Origin: Desulfuromonas sp.
Lineage (GTDB): Bacteria; Desulfobacterota; Desulfuromonadia; Desulfuromonadales; UBA2294
Reading direction: 5' to 3'
NCBI GenBank assembly: GCA_002868925.1
Contig: PKTZ01000147.1
Location: 1 to 35,030 of the forward strand
DNA length: 35,030 nucleotides
Below are positions 9,233-18,600 of the stretch, in pieces. The position numbers and the translations under genes were made by a program. A model generated the notes under the pieces. The model saw only the letters and a program-made list of their open reading frames with translations, had not been told where the DNA came from and searched no databases. Every line of letters starts with the position of its first letter. Position 1 is the first letter of the stretch.

Positions 9233-9973
9233 TCACAACAGCCCGGAATGATCCAATCGAACCTCGTTTAAAGCCTGGGTCAAAAATGACTGTAATCCAC
9301 CCAAATCGTGACCATCACTTCCGTAACAGGAGTAGAGACCTGCCTCACGGAAACGTTTCTCCTGCTTCTTCACCAGGGAGCCATAGTAGCCACCGACGCT
9401 GCCGAGATTCCCCTGAAATTCACACCCCATCACCTGCAGTTCGGCGAGCAGAGTATCATTGATCGATTGTGTCGACTCAGCACTGCCCGACTGCGCCCAG
9501 CTTTTGACCCGATTGAACATCGATCCGCTATCCGAACCGGGCGGAGCCAGAAATGCATGCCGCTCCGGATGAGCGAATATAGGGGTATAGCCGTGACGAA
9601 CTAGATAAAAAATATTTTCTCGCAAAAGTTGCGGATCGGCATGCGCCGGTGTTTCGACCAACACCCTCTTGGTTTCGCCGAGAGTGATCGGGTCGGGACC
9701 GAAATCATCGGCGAAGAACTCGTCGAGGCAATACTCCATCCCGGGCCATAGTTCAAGTTCTACCCTTTCACGCTTCAACGCCTCGGTTGCTTCGGCAACT
9801 GCGTTTCGCATCAACTCCGGGTCGGTGTCGTACATCCCACGCAGTCGATGCGGCGTGCAACAGACAGTCGTGTACCCCACCTCAGCAAGCAGAGCAGCCA
9901 TCGCTAACGTTTCGTCGAGTGACGAAGCGCCATCGTCAATACCGGGGAGAAGATGACAATGCCAGTCGATCAT
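9233..9973 (-). CDS. CpsB/YwqE-type PHP tyrosine-protein phosphatase
   Basis: The 246-residue cytoplasmic protein belongs to the PHP metal-dependent phosphatases that dephosphorylate BY-kinases such as Wzc. Metal-binding motifs are all visible: WHCHLLPGIDDG at the N-terminus (His5, His7, Asp13/14), TPHR near residue 40, GMEYCLDE, FAHPERH and a C-terminal GSDGHDLG. Length matches the family (about 250). The gene precedes the Wza- and Wzc-like genes, which fits a kinase/phosphatase cycle controlling polymer length or export. The ribosome site before the ATG is weak, and the upstream region carries the phased 10-bp repeat. Confidence 0.9.
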   Translation of the reverse strand: MIDWHCHLLPGIDDGASSLDETLAMAALLAEVGYTTVCCTPHRLRGMYDTDPELMRNAVAEATEALKRERVELELWPGMEYCLDEFFADDFGPDPITLGETKRVLVETPAHADPQLLRENIFYLVRHGYTPIFAHPERHAFLAPPGSDSGSMFNRVKSWAQSGSAESTQSINDTLLAELQVMGCEFQGNLGSVGGYYGSLVKKQEKRFREAGLYSCYGSDGHDLGGLQSFLTQALNEVRLDHSGLL

Positions 9974-10030
9974 TAAAATATAAATTCCGTTTAAATTTTG
10001 TATGAATCTGTTTTATTGGTTGCTTTGCGA

Positions 10031-10080
10031 TTTAAACAAATTAAAACTAATTGAACCAATTTAAACAGGTTTAAACCAAC
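10031..10080. repeat. Five degenerate 10-bp tandem repeats in helical phase
   Basis: Five consecutive 10-base units begin at 10031, 10041, 10051, 10061 and 10071, each a variant of TTAAAC(C/A)AA (TTTAAACAAA, TTAAAACTAA, TTGAACCAAT, TTAAACAGGT, TTAAACCAAC). One contains the palindrome GGTTTAAACC (10068-10077), and a further GTTTAAA is at 9989. A weak minus-strand promoter for the phosphatase gene (TTGTTT near 10034, then TAAAAC) would abut the array. Phased A/T runs would bend the DNA or present sites on one helix face. That function is inferred; the repeat itself is seen. Confidence 0.65.
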
Positions 10081-10081
10081 C

Positions 10082-11059
10082 CTATTCATTCCGGATACGC
10101 GGATCAGCCAGAGCATAACTGATATCGGCGATCAGGTTGCCGAGCAGGGTCAATACCGCGACGAATACCAGGTTGCCCATAATCAGCGGATAATCCCGCA
10201 TCATAACCCCGTCGTAGAAAAGTTTACCCATCCCGGGGATGGCAAAGATCGTCTCGAAAATGACACTGCCGCCGATCAACCCAGGCACCGACAGTCCAAG
10301 AATGGTAATGACCGGAAGCAGGGCGTTGCGTAAGGCGTGCTTGAGGATAACGGTCCGCTCGCTCAACCCCTTGGCGCGGGCGGTCAGGATAAAATCCTGG
10401 CGAATAACCTCCAGCATGTTCGAACGCATATAACGGGAGAAACCGGCCAGACCGCCGAAGGCCGACACAAAGACCGGCAACACCAGGTGGTGTGCCAGGT
10501 CAAGGACCTGCCGAGCCGAAGACATGTATTCGTAGCCGAAGGAACGCAGTCCGGAGATCGGGAACAGGCCGAGCCGGACACCGAGGTAGTCCATCAAAAT
10601 CAGGGCAAGCCAGAACGACGGCATCGCGAACCCGAGAAATACAAATACGGTGGCTGACCGATCGAACAGGCTGTTTTGACGGATCGCTGAAACAATGCCA
10701 ATCGGCACCGAAAATACAAGGATCGCCAGGATCGAGAACAGATTGATCGAAATCGTCACCGGCAACCGCTCGACGATCTTCTCGGTGACCGGACGGTGGT
10801 CGAGGGCGAATGATTCACCAAAATCGAGACGGGCGATCCGGGCAACCCAGTCGACATACTGAATGTGCAACGGGCGATCGAGGCCGTACTGGGCACGTAA
10901 CTTCTCGCGCAACTCGAGACTCGCCTCGGGATTCAGATCGGTCTGCAGGTCGGTCGGTTCGCCCGGAGCCAGGTGGATAACGACGAAGGAGATCAGGGTG
11001 ATCCCGATCAGGAGCGGGATCATCATCAGCAGCCGTTTACCGATGTAGGTCAGCACCAT
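10082..11059 (-). CDS. DppB/OppB-type ABC transporter permease
   Basis: The 325-residue polytopic inner-membrane protein starts [25 protein letters not shown], the standard opening of dipeptide/oligopeptide permease B. It has about six helices. The cytoplasmic coupling loop is seen in [38 protein letters not shown] (the EAA-type loop), and [28 protein letters not shown] near the end is highly typical. The gene lies 9 bases after the substrate-binding protein gene. GGGAG is close to the ATG, so the GTG one codon later may be the true start. The partner permease (DppC) and ATPases (DppD/F) are not downstream, as the next gene is the polysaccharide phosphatase. They must lie elsewhere or be lost. 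Confidence 0.93.
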   Translation of the reverse strand: MVLTYIGKRLLMMIPLLIGITLISFVVIHLAPGEPTDLQTDLNPEASLELREKLRAQYGLDRPLHIQYVDWVARIARLDFGESFALDHRPVTEKIVERLPVTISINLFSILAILVFSVPIGIVSAIRQNSLFDRSATVFVFLGFAMPSFWLALILMDYLGVRLGLFPISGLRSFGYEYMSSARQVLDLAHHLVLPVFVSAFGGLAGFSRYMRSNMLEVIRQDFILTARAKGLSERTVILKHALRNALLPVITILGLSVPGLIGGSVIFETIFAIPGMGKLFYDGVMMRDYPLIMGNLVFVAVLTLLGNLIADISYALADPRIRNE

Positions 11060-11068
11060 TCACTCCCG

Positions 11069-12697
11069 TCATCTGGTATATTTCTGCATCTCTTTCGGAA
11101 CGTACCAGTCCCGGAAGTTATAGGTAATGCCGGCGGCCGCCGGTTCGATCCCTTGAAAGCGGCTGGCAACGACCGGTAACGCCTCAGCGACATACAGAAA
11201 CGTATACGGCTGGTCTTCCGCCAGAATCTCCTGGAATCGACCGTAATAACGGCCCCTCTCTTCCTGATCGAAGGTACGACGTCCTTTCTCGAGCAGATCA
11301 TCGACCTCCGGATTGTTGTAACCGATAAAATTGAGCTGACGCGGTCCGGTCTTGCTCGAATGCCAGATATTGTACTGATCCGGCTCGGGACCACTGCTCC
11401 AGCCGAGAATGGTCGCGTCGAAATTCCCGGGATTTATAAACTCCTTCAAAAAGGTCGCCCATTCGATCACCCGCAGCTTGACATCGATACCGACATCGCG
11501 GAAACGGCGTTGTATGATCTCACCCGACTTGACCCGCAGATCATTGCCCTGGTTGGTCACGATGGTAAATGCGAACGGCTTGCCGTCCTTATCGAGGATC
11601 CCGTCGCCGTCACTGTCCTCCCATCCTGCTTCAGCGAGCAGCTTCTTCGCCCGGGCCGGATCGTAGGAAAACTTTTCAACATTATCGTTATAGACCCAGG
11701 AGTCCGGCTTGTAAGGGCCGGTCGCCGCCTGGCCGAGACCGAGCAGAACACCGTCGATGATCTCCTGTTTGTCGATGGCGCAGGTCAGCGCCTGGCGAAC
11801 CCTCTTGGCTTTGAAGAGGTCCCGCTTCAGGTTATAGCCGAGATAGGTATAGGCAAAAGCGATGTAGCGGTACCTGTTGAAGTTCTTTTTGAACGTCGGG
11901 GTATCGGTCTGGGTCGTGTACTGGATCGGGGTCAACCCCATCGAATCGAGGCCACCGGCCTGCAGTTCGAGGAACATGGTCGACTGATCGGGAATGATAC
12001 GGTAAACCACGCGGTCGATATTCGGCCGGCCTTCGAAATAGTCGTCATTGGCGGTCAGGACCAACCGCTCTCCGGTACGCCACTCTTTGAAGCGATAGGG
12101 ACCGGTTCCGACTGGACTTCGGGAAAGCTCGCTTTCGGTCAACACCTTCCCTTCGAGCAGATGTTTCGGATGGATGGCGAGCCCCCAGCTGCCGAGGGCT
12201 GGAGCATAGGGTTTCTCGTAGGTCACTTTAAAGGTATAGGGATCGGGCGCTTCCGCTTTTTTTACCTGGCGGTATGATTCGGCGTAAGCGGTCGGAGTTT
12301 CGGGATCGACGTACATCCGGTAGGTAAAGAGGACATCGGCCGAACTGAACGGGGCACCGTCATGCCACTTAACCCCTTTGCGCAGATGAAAGGTTATGGT
12401 CAGACCGTCTTCCGATATCTCCCACTCTTTTGCGAGTTCACCCTCCAGTTTCAAATCCTTGTCGTAGCGAACGAGACCACTGTAGACGAGGCCGTTGATA
12501 TCGGACGAAGCGGAGTCGGAAGCGAGGACCGGCAACAGGTTGTTCGGTTCGCCGATCGAGGCCTCGATAAAGGTATCACCCTGAATCGGTCCGCGGCTGT
12601 CACCACGGCTCACATCCTCCTGCTGCTGTCGGTTCTCGCATCCGGCAAGAAACAGCAACAAAACGAAAAGAATGAAAGACCAAAACTGTTTATTCAT
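11069..12697 (-). CDS. Peptide-type ABC substrate-binding lipoprotein (SBP_bac_5)
   Basis: This is a protein of about 542 residues of the DppA/OppA family, which binds peptides or similar solutes in the periplasm and delivers them to the permease. The start at ATG 12697 is preferred over an upstream TTG (12712): GAGG precedes it at proper spacing and the lipobox LAGC then falls at Cys20. Family hallmarks are GEPNNLLPV near the mature N-terminus, LAKEWEISEDGLTITFHLRKGVKWHDGAPFSSADVLFTY, GTGPYRF, and LTCAIDKQEIIDGVLLGLG in the middle. An Asp-rich DSDGDGILDKDGKPF loop could bind calcium. It overlaps no gene but starts 12 bases after the LolA-like gene stop, and the permease follows at 9 bases, so co-transcription is likely. 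The ligand cannot be told. Confidence 0.93.
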   Translation of the reverse strand: MNKQFWSFILFVLLLFLAGCENRQQQEDVSRGDSRGPIQGDTFIEASIGEPNNLLPVLASDSASSDINGLVYSGLVRYDKDLKLEGELAKEWEISEDGLTITFHLRKGVKWHDGAPFSSADVLFTYRMYVDPETPTAYAESYRQVKKAEAPDPYTFKVTYEKPYAPALGSWGLAIHPKHLLEGKVLTESELSRSPVGTGPYRFKEWRTGERLVLTANDDYFEGRPNIDRVVYRIIPDQSTMFLELQAGGLDSMGLTPIQYTTQTDTPTFKKNFNRYRYIAFAYTYLGYNLKRDLFKAKRVRQALTCAIDKQEIIDGVLLGLGQAATGPYKPDSWVYNDNVEKFSYDPARAKKLLAEAGWEDSDGDGILDKDGKPFAFTIVTNQGNDLRVKSGEIIQRRFRDVGIDVKLRVIEWATFLKEFINPGNFDATILGWSSGPEPDQYNIWHSSKTGPRQLNFIGYNNPEVDDLLEKGRRTFDQEERGRYYGRFQEILAEDQPYTFLYVAEALPVVASRFQGIEPAAAGITYNFRDWYVPKEMQKYTR

Positions 12698-12708
12698 AAA
12701 TCGAAACC

Positions 12709-13524
12709 TCAACCTTCCTGCGGAATCGGAACAACCATGTAGGACGCTGGGGGATCGAGCCGGAACACCCCCTCTTTATGATCGATATTCAGCTCGATTT
12801 CGGACAACTCCATCTTGACGTCGATCGACTGGTCCGGGATAACCAGATCGATCTGCCGCGGGAAACCTTCTACATACTCACCGTAGGAAAGGCCGAGTTG
12901 CCTTCGGTTCGCGTAAAAAAAATCGACTCCCTGGATATCCCCTGATCGATTAAAGGAAAACACCTGTGAAAGCTGATCGGTGATCAGGGTCAGCCGGTTC
13001 CCCGCTTCGCTATAGTCAACCTCGGCCTCCTCCCAGGGGATCGGTTCGACCTTCTGCAGGAGGAAGGCAACGATGTCGGTCGTCCGCAGCGGCAACCGGG
13101 TGACCCGTTGCAAAAAACCATTACCGGCCGGGCCGACATAGGCGCGGCTCTCGCCCGGTAGCAGAATCGTCGTCCGGGCGCCGTCGGTCGTGGCCAGTAG
13201 CGCCGGCGCACCGAAGAGTCCCAGCACCTCGACCCGGAGCTTGTCCGGGTATTCGGCCAGAAGCGCCTGGGTGGTCGTTTTTTTATCCCCGTCCCGGGCC
13301 ATGGTGATCCTGGTCAGACCGCGAAACGAGCGGAACATCCCGGCCGTCTGTTCGATCCGGGCGAGCATCTCGCTCCGGCTCATCTCCTTTGCAGGTGGCA
13401 ACAGCTTCGTCGACGGGGCACAAGCCAACAACAGAAAAAGAATGGCAAAAACCGGAAAAAGGCCTGATACGCTCAGGAATTTTCTCCGGATCCCGGCATT
13501 GCTTTCAGCCCCTACCCGTCTCAT
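12709..13524 (-). CDS. LolA/LolB-like (DUF4292-type) outer-membrane lipoprotein
   Basis: The 271-residue protein has a signal sequence with lipobox LLAC (Cys35). The body (residues 50-265) has the alternating strands of the LolA/LolB fold: FRSFRGLTRITMARDG..., LLAEYPDKLRVEVLGLFGAPALLATTDGARTTILLPGESRAY, and a late FSFNRSGDIQGVDFFYANRR. This fold binds acyl chains, and DUF4292 proteins of this type are common lipoproteins of uncertain role. The ATG overlaps the TGA of the upstream TPR gene (ATGA), indicating translational coupling, so the two proteins may work in the same envelope complex. I am sure of the lipoprotein call but less sure of the LolA-like fold. Confidence 0.75.
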   Translation of the reverse strand: MRRVGAESNAGIRRKFLSVSGLFPVFAILFLLLACAPSTKLLPPAKEMSRSEMLARIEQTAGMFRSFRGLTRITMARDGDKKTTTQALLAEYPDKLRVEVLGLFGAPALLATTDGARTTILLPGESRAYVGPAGNGFLQRVTRLPLRTTDIVAFLLQKVEPIPWEEAEVDYSEAGNRLTLITDQLSQVFSFNRSGDIQGVDFFYANRRQLGLSYGEYVEGFPRQIDLVIPDQSIDVKMELSEIELNIDHKEGVFRLDPPASYMVVPIPQEG

Positions 13525-15152
13525 TCGGTGTCACTCTTCAAGGCATCGATCTTCTGCAACAGCGTCTCGGTATCCGGCTCTTGCGCCGACATCGCCTTTT
13601 CGAAAGTCGCAAGCGCCTCCTGCTTGCGCCCGAGTGCAGTCAGGACGTCGCCAAGATGCTGAAGAACAACCGAATCATCGATCAACTCCTTCACTGCCCG
13701 CTGTAATTCAGCAAGTGCTTCATCGTATTTGCCGAGACGGTAAAGAACCCAGCCCAGGGTATCGCGAATATACGCCTCATCCCTGATCGCCAGTGCTTTA
13801 TGGGCCATTTCCAAAGCCTGGTCGAGCTTGACATTCCTGACCGCATAGGAGTAGGCAAGATAATTCAAGGCGTTGACATGCTCCGGGTTCACCTGCAGCA
13901 GGGTTCGGGCAGCATTATCCGCCTCACCCTTCTCCCCCATTTTGTCGAGCAGTACCACCTTGCGAAAAAGCAGGTCGTTATCGTCCGGGAAAAGACCCAG
14001 GCCATCATCAACAATCGACAGCGCTTCTTGCGAACGGCCCTGATCGTTGTAAAGAAACGACAGGTAGTCGAAGATTCCGGGCCGCTCGACAAACAGATCC
14101 CGGTTTTGCTCGAGCAATGTGATCGCCTCGGCAGTGGAACCGGTATTATGAAGGATGTATCCCTGGTGGATCAGGGCATCGGCATAGACACTGCTGTCGG
14201 GAGTGATCAGGCGGAACGATTCGAGCGCATCCTGCCAATGTTCCGCCCCTTCTTCGGCAATCCCCCGGTAATAGATAGCCTGGGAATCGGCCGGGTCGAG
14301 TGCGACGAGCCGATCGAAGCAATTAATCGCCGCTCCCCAGTCCTTCAACTCGAGATAGAGCAGGCCCGATTTACGCAACGTCGTAGAATCATCGGGGTAT
14401 CGGTCGAGAATGATCTGTAACTGCCGCAGGGCTTCATCGAAACGTTCGGCATCGATATAAAAACTGACCAGTTCATTTCTGACCGCAAGGGACGACTCGG
14501 TATTAAGAGCAAGGAGGCTTTGATAAGTCTGCTCCGCCAGCACGGGAAGGTCGGTCTGGCGATAGGCGCGGGCAAGGCTCAGCAGGGCAAAAGAATTCTC
14601 CGGCGAGTCTTCAAGAACCTCCTTGAGTTGAGCGATTGACTGGCCCATTTCGCCGGCATCACCGTAGAGAAGAGCGAGTTTCATCCTGATCCGCTCATTA
14701 TCCGGCTCGATCGCCGCAGCCGATTCCATGTGCCTGATCGCCGCCTGCATATCCTGCTCCCGGGAGTAAATCTCCACCGCCATCAGATGGCCCTGCAGTA
14801 GATCCGGATCCCTGATCAGGGCATCTTCGACCGCCCGCAGAGCCTTCCGGTTCTGCCCGAGATGAAGATAGAGTTCGGCCAGGTTCAGCTTCAGAAAGAC
14901 TGAATCGGGATCGGCTTTCAACGCCGCTTCGAGTGCTCCGACGGCAGCATCGATATCGCCGTCCATTCCAGCCAGGTGAGCCACCGAAAAGTGGTAAAGG
15001 GCAGACGAGAACGGATCCGCTCGGCGCGAATCGTACAGATCGTCATACACCAGCGGTAAATAAGCGTTCTCTGCCGGTTTTATCTTCCCCTGGCAGCCGA
15101 TCAGGAACAACACTGTTATCAGAACAGGAGTTATGTAAAAACGAAAATTCAT
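13521..15152 (-). CDS. TPR-repeat lipoprotein
   Basis: This is a protein of about 543 residues made almost wholly of tetratricopeptide repeats, which form scaffolds for protein-protein contact. The start at 15152 is chosen because it gives a clean lipoprotein signal with lipobox LIGC (Cys20) and has GGTGA 6 bases upstream. The open frame extends to 15227 but has no ribosome site there. From about residue 50 on, at least twelve 34-residue repeats can be followed (for example GAAINCFDRLVALDPADSQAIYYRGIAEEGAEHWQDALESF). The neighbours downstream are the LolA-like lipoprotein (4-base overlap), a solute-binding lipoprotein and a permease. A good promoter lies at 15263-15290. The partner is unknown; assembly of an envelope or export machine is a reasonable inference. 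Confidence 0.88.
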   Translation of the reverse strand: MNFRFYITPVLITVLFLIGCQGKIKPAENAYLPLVYDDLYDSRRADPFSSALYHFSVAHLAGMDGDIDAAVGALEAALKADPDSVFLKLNLAELYLHLGQNRKALRAVEDALIRDPDLLQGHLMAVEIYSREQDMQAAIRHMESAAAIEPDNERIRMKLALLYGDAGEMGQSIAQLKEVLEDSPENSFALLSLARAYRQTDLPVLAEQTYQSLLALNTESSLAVRNELVSFYIDAERFDEALRQLQIILDRYPDDSTTLRKSGLLYLELKDWGAAINCFDRLVALDPADSQAIYYRGIAEEGAEHWQDALESFRLITPDSSVYADALIHQGYILHNTGSTAEAITLLEQNRDLFVERPGIFDYLSFLYNDQGRSQEALSIVDDGLGLFPDDNDLLFRKVVLLDKMGEKGEADNAARTLLQVNPEHVNALNYLAYSYAVRNVKLDQALEMAHKALAIRDEAYIRDTLGWVLYRLGKYDEALAELQRAVKELIDDSVVLQHLGDVLTALGRKQEALATFEKAMSAQEPDTETLLQKIDALKSDTE

Positions 15153-15262
15153 TCGATTCACCGAAAGCCGGGAGCCCCTTTCTTCCGAAGCACCCCTCAC
15201 ACGTTTCCCACTGTTTGAAACTAACATACGCGCAAGTTATGCGTCAACGTGATAACCTCCGT

Positions 15263-15290
15263 GATATAGCACCTTTACAGCTGATTTCAA
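15263..15290 (-). promoter_or_regulatory. Promoter for the TPR-lipoprotein operon
   Basis: Minus-strand TTGAAA (15285-15290) and TATATC (15263-15268) are separated by 16 bases, matching the sigma-70 consensus at 5 and 4 of 6 positions. Transcription would start near 15256, leaving about 100 bases before the chosen ATG. Confidence 0.5.
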
Positions 15291-15351
15291 TGTGGTAACT
15301 TATAGATAAGGTCGAGCAGAGGCAAGACGACCACTGACGCACCAAATTCAA

Positions 15352-15357
15352 TATAAT
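15352..15357 (+). promoter_or_regulatory. Candidate -10 box for the transporter-phosphatase cluster
   Basis: A perfect TATAAT lies about 36 bases before the start of the small membrane-protein gene. No good -35 element is seen at the right distance, so the promoter may depend on an activator. It would drive the plus-strand cluster and is divergent from the TPR operon promoter. Confidence 0.35.
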
Positions 15358-15392
15358 ATCATCCATTTCAACCCTGCGGGCAACCGGATAGT

Positions 15393-15653
15393 ATGGCCAG
15401 AGAAATCAAAGATACTTTTCGTTTGAGAGAGAGCTGGATACTCTGCTTTATTCTCGGCATTGTTATGCTCAACTATCCATTTCTCCACATCTTCAACAAG
15501 GCGTCGACTTTTCTTGGTATTCCCATACTTATCCTCTACTTCTTCATCGGCTGGCCGATTTCAATTTTCATCATCTACCTTTTCGCACGGGTTCTCGATG
15601 CCTCGCCCGGATCTGAGAAAAATGAAAATTCTGAAAAGCGGGATGAGCCATGA
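15393..15653 (+). CDS. Small two-helix membrane protein, putative partner of the SLC5-type sensor
   Basis: The 86-residue protein has two hydrophobic helices (about residues 15-33 and 41-65) around a short NKASTFLGIP loop, and a charged hydrophilic tail. Its ATG follows a weak GGAT site. Its TGA overlaps the ATG of the next gene in an ATGA junction, so the two are translated together. The size and position recall the small subunits found beside some sodium/solute symporters (DUF4212-type), but the sequence does not show that family's full pattern. A structural or regulatory partner of the downstream transporter domain is inferred. Confidence 0.8.
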   Translation: MAREIKDTFRLRESWILCFILGIVMLNYPFLHIFNKASTFLGIPILILYFFIGWPISIFIIYLFARVLDASPGSEKNENSEKRDEP

Positions 15654-18600
15654 TATCGGTCACGTCGGTTGCCATCATAACGCTCATCTATTTCGGTTTT
15701 CTTTTCGCCGTCGCTTATTATGCTGACCGGAAACGGGAACAGGGTCGGAGTATTATTTCCAACTCCTACATCTATTCCCTCTCCCTTGCCGTCTACCTGT
15801 CGTCGTGGACGTTTTACGGTAGCGTCGGTCGTGCCGCCACCAGCGGCCTCGACTTTCTGCCGACCTATCTCGGGCCGACCCTGATCGCCTTCACCTGGTG
15901 GTTTTTGCTGCGCAAGATCATCATGGTCTGCAAAGAGCAGAACATCGTCGGCATCGCCGACTTCATCTCGAGCCGATACGGAAAATCCCAGGTACTCGGC
16001 AGTGTGGTCACAGTCTTTGCGGTGATCGGCATCATGCCCTACATTGCGCTTCAGTTAAAGGCGGTTGCTCATACCTTTGACCACCTCGCGACAAACCCGG
16101 AGGCGTTGACACACAGTATCGGTCGGATACTGCCCGGATTCCCGATGACCATCGACACCGGTTTCATCGTTGCCTTTATGCTCGGTATATTCGGCGTCCT
16201 GTTCGGAGCCCGCCACCTCGACGCCTCAGAGCGCCATGAAGGACTAGTCGCAGCTGTCGCCTTTGAGTCACTGGTTAAGCTCGTCGCCTTCGTAACGGTC
16301 GGAATTTTCGTCACCTACGGCCTTTTCGACGGGTTCACTGATATTTTCAACCAATTCAATGAACAGTTTCCGGACCGGGCTCACCTGCTCTACCTGGCAC
16401 CGGAGAATATCCCCTACTCGCGCTGGTTCACCTTAACCTTCATCGCCATGATGGCGTTCATGTTCCTTCCACGCCAGTTCCACATCCTGGTTATCGAAAA
16501 CTCCAATATAGAACATATTAAAAAGGCGATGTGGCGTTTTCCGGCCTACATGTTCCTGATCAACCTGTTCGTTATCCCGATCGCACTCGGCGGACTGATC
16601 CTGGCCAACGGCGACACCACCAACGCCGATTACTTCGTCATCGACCTGCCGCTCCAGACAGGGCACCCGGGTTTGGCGATGCTGGTCTTTATCGGTGGTT
16701 TTTCGGCCTCGGCCGGCATGGTCATGGTCTCCTCCGTCGCCCTGGCAACGATGATCCTCAATCATATCATCATGCCTATCATCCTTAGACTGGGGCTGGC
16801 GCAGAAAAACATCTATCACACCCTGATCAATATCAAGCGACTCGCTATCATGGGAGTCATCTTCCTCGGCTACGGCTACTACCGGATCATCGGCGAATCG
16901 TACGCGCTGGTCAACATCGGGCTGATTTCGTTCATTGCCGCAACCCAGTTCGCTCCGCCTCTGATAGGCGGTCTCTACTGGCGCCGGGCCACGCGACGCG
17001 GGGCGATCCTCGGCCTGACCCTCGGCTTCTTCACCTGGTTTTACACCCTGCTCATCCCCTCCTTCGTTCGTTCCGGTTGGCTCGAAAGCAATATTCTCGA
17101 AGAGGGACTTTTCGGTATCGCCGCCCTGCGTCCGCTCGAACTTTTCGGCATGTCCGGATTCGACATCTGGACCCACTCCCTGTTCTGGACCATGTTTTTC
17201 AATATCGGGTCTTTTTTGACCCTCTCCCTGCTGACCAAACCAAACCGACTTGAAAGGGAGCAGGCGGTCAAATTTATCGACAGCCCGGAAGCCCGCCCGA
17301 TCTTCATAACGCGTGAGCGGATCGACAAGGCGCCGACCGTCGTCGAGTTTGTCGAGTTGATGGCGAAATTTATCGGTAACAAACAGGCGCACCTGGCGAT
17401 CTCGGAGTACCTTGGCGACCGTGAAATCGACCACAAGGGGAGCGTCTCGGAATACGAACTTCCAAAATTAAAACGTTTCACCGAAAGGACCCTCGCCGGC
17501 TCGGTCGGGGCAGCCCCGGCCAAGATCATCATCGAGAATTACCTCGAAACTCGCGGCAGCACCATGGAAGAGGTCTTCGATATTTTCGGCACGGTCACCC
17601 TGAGCCGCACAGCCAGCCGCGAACAGTTGGGAGTCCTTTACGAGGCCGCCAGGATCGTTGCCAGCGGGAAGAACCTGGACAACATACTTGACAGCATCCT
17701 CTCTCTGCTCAGGGAACAGTTCAAATTCGACCTCTGCGTCATCCGGATCCTCGATCCCGACACCATGACTCTCTCCGTCAAAAGTCAGCAGGGGATGTCA
17801 TCACTGCACCTCGGGAAATCGGAAAGAACCATCGACATGGAGACCTGTATCGGAGAGGCTTTTTTGACCAACAGGGAGGTTATCGTCAACGACACGGCGA
17901 CCATGGACAAACCGATTTCAGCTGAAATCGCCAAACGTGAAGGGATCGTCGCCCTTGCCCACGCCCCGATCACCATTGAAGGGGAACCTATCGGTGTCCT
18001 CTCCGCTTTCTCACGCGCCTCGAAGGGGATCTTTACCAAGGAGTTTGTCGAGCTTCTTCACAACCTTGCCGGGCAGATCGGCGTCGCATGGCGGAATTCC
18101 GAGCAAACCCACAAACTGATCGAAGCGCGGGAGAACGAGCGCGAACTGATGATCGCCAAGAGGATCCAACTCAGCCTCCTCCCCTCCGCGTTCCCGGAGA
18201 TCGAAGGATTCGATATTTCCGGGCTCTGCGTTCCGGCACGCCAGGTCGGCGGAGATTATTTCGACATCCTCGCGCAAAACGAAACCTCCCTCGATGCCGT
18301 TATCGCCGATGTTTCGGGGCATAATATCGGCGCGGCGCTGATCATGGCAGAAACCCGGACCCTGATCAGGGGAGGTCACGAAAAATTCGATTCACCAGCA
18401 GAATTGATGCACAGTCTCAATGAGTTCTTCTACGATGACCTGACGCGCACTGAACTCTTCATTTCGATGTTCTACCTGCGCATCGATCTCGAGACGAAAA
18501 CCGTCCACTATGCCAACGCGGGGCACAACTTGCCGCTACTTTACCGGGACAATGAAGGTAAGATCGAAACCCTCGACGCCGACGGACTCATTCTCGGCGT

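Noticed and set aside
11360-12277. A 305-codon plus-strand frame opposite the substrate-binding protein gene
   Set aside because: It has no recognisable domain or ribosome site, while the minus-strand frame shows full family motifs and a lipobox.
16433-17434. A 333-codon minus-strand frame within the SLC5 fusion gene
   Set aside because: Its extreme Asp/Gln/Arg/Glu content is what the reverse of hydrophobic helix codons gives.
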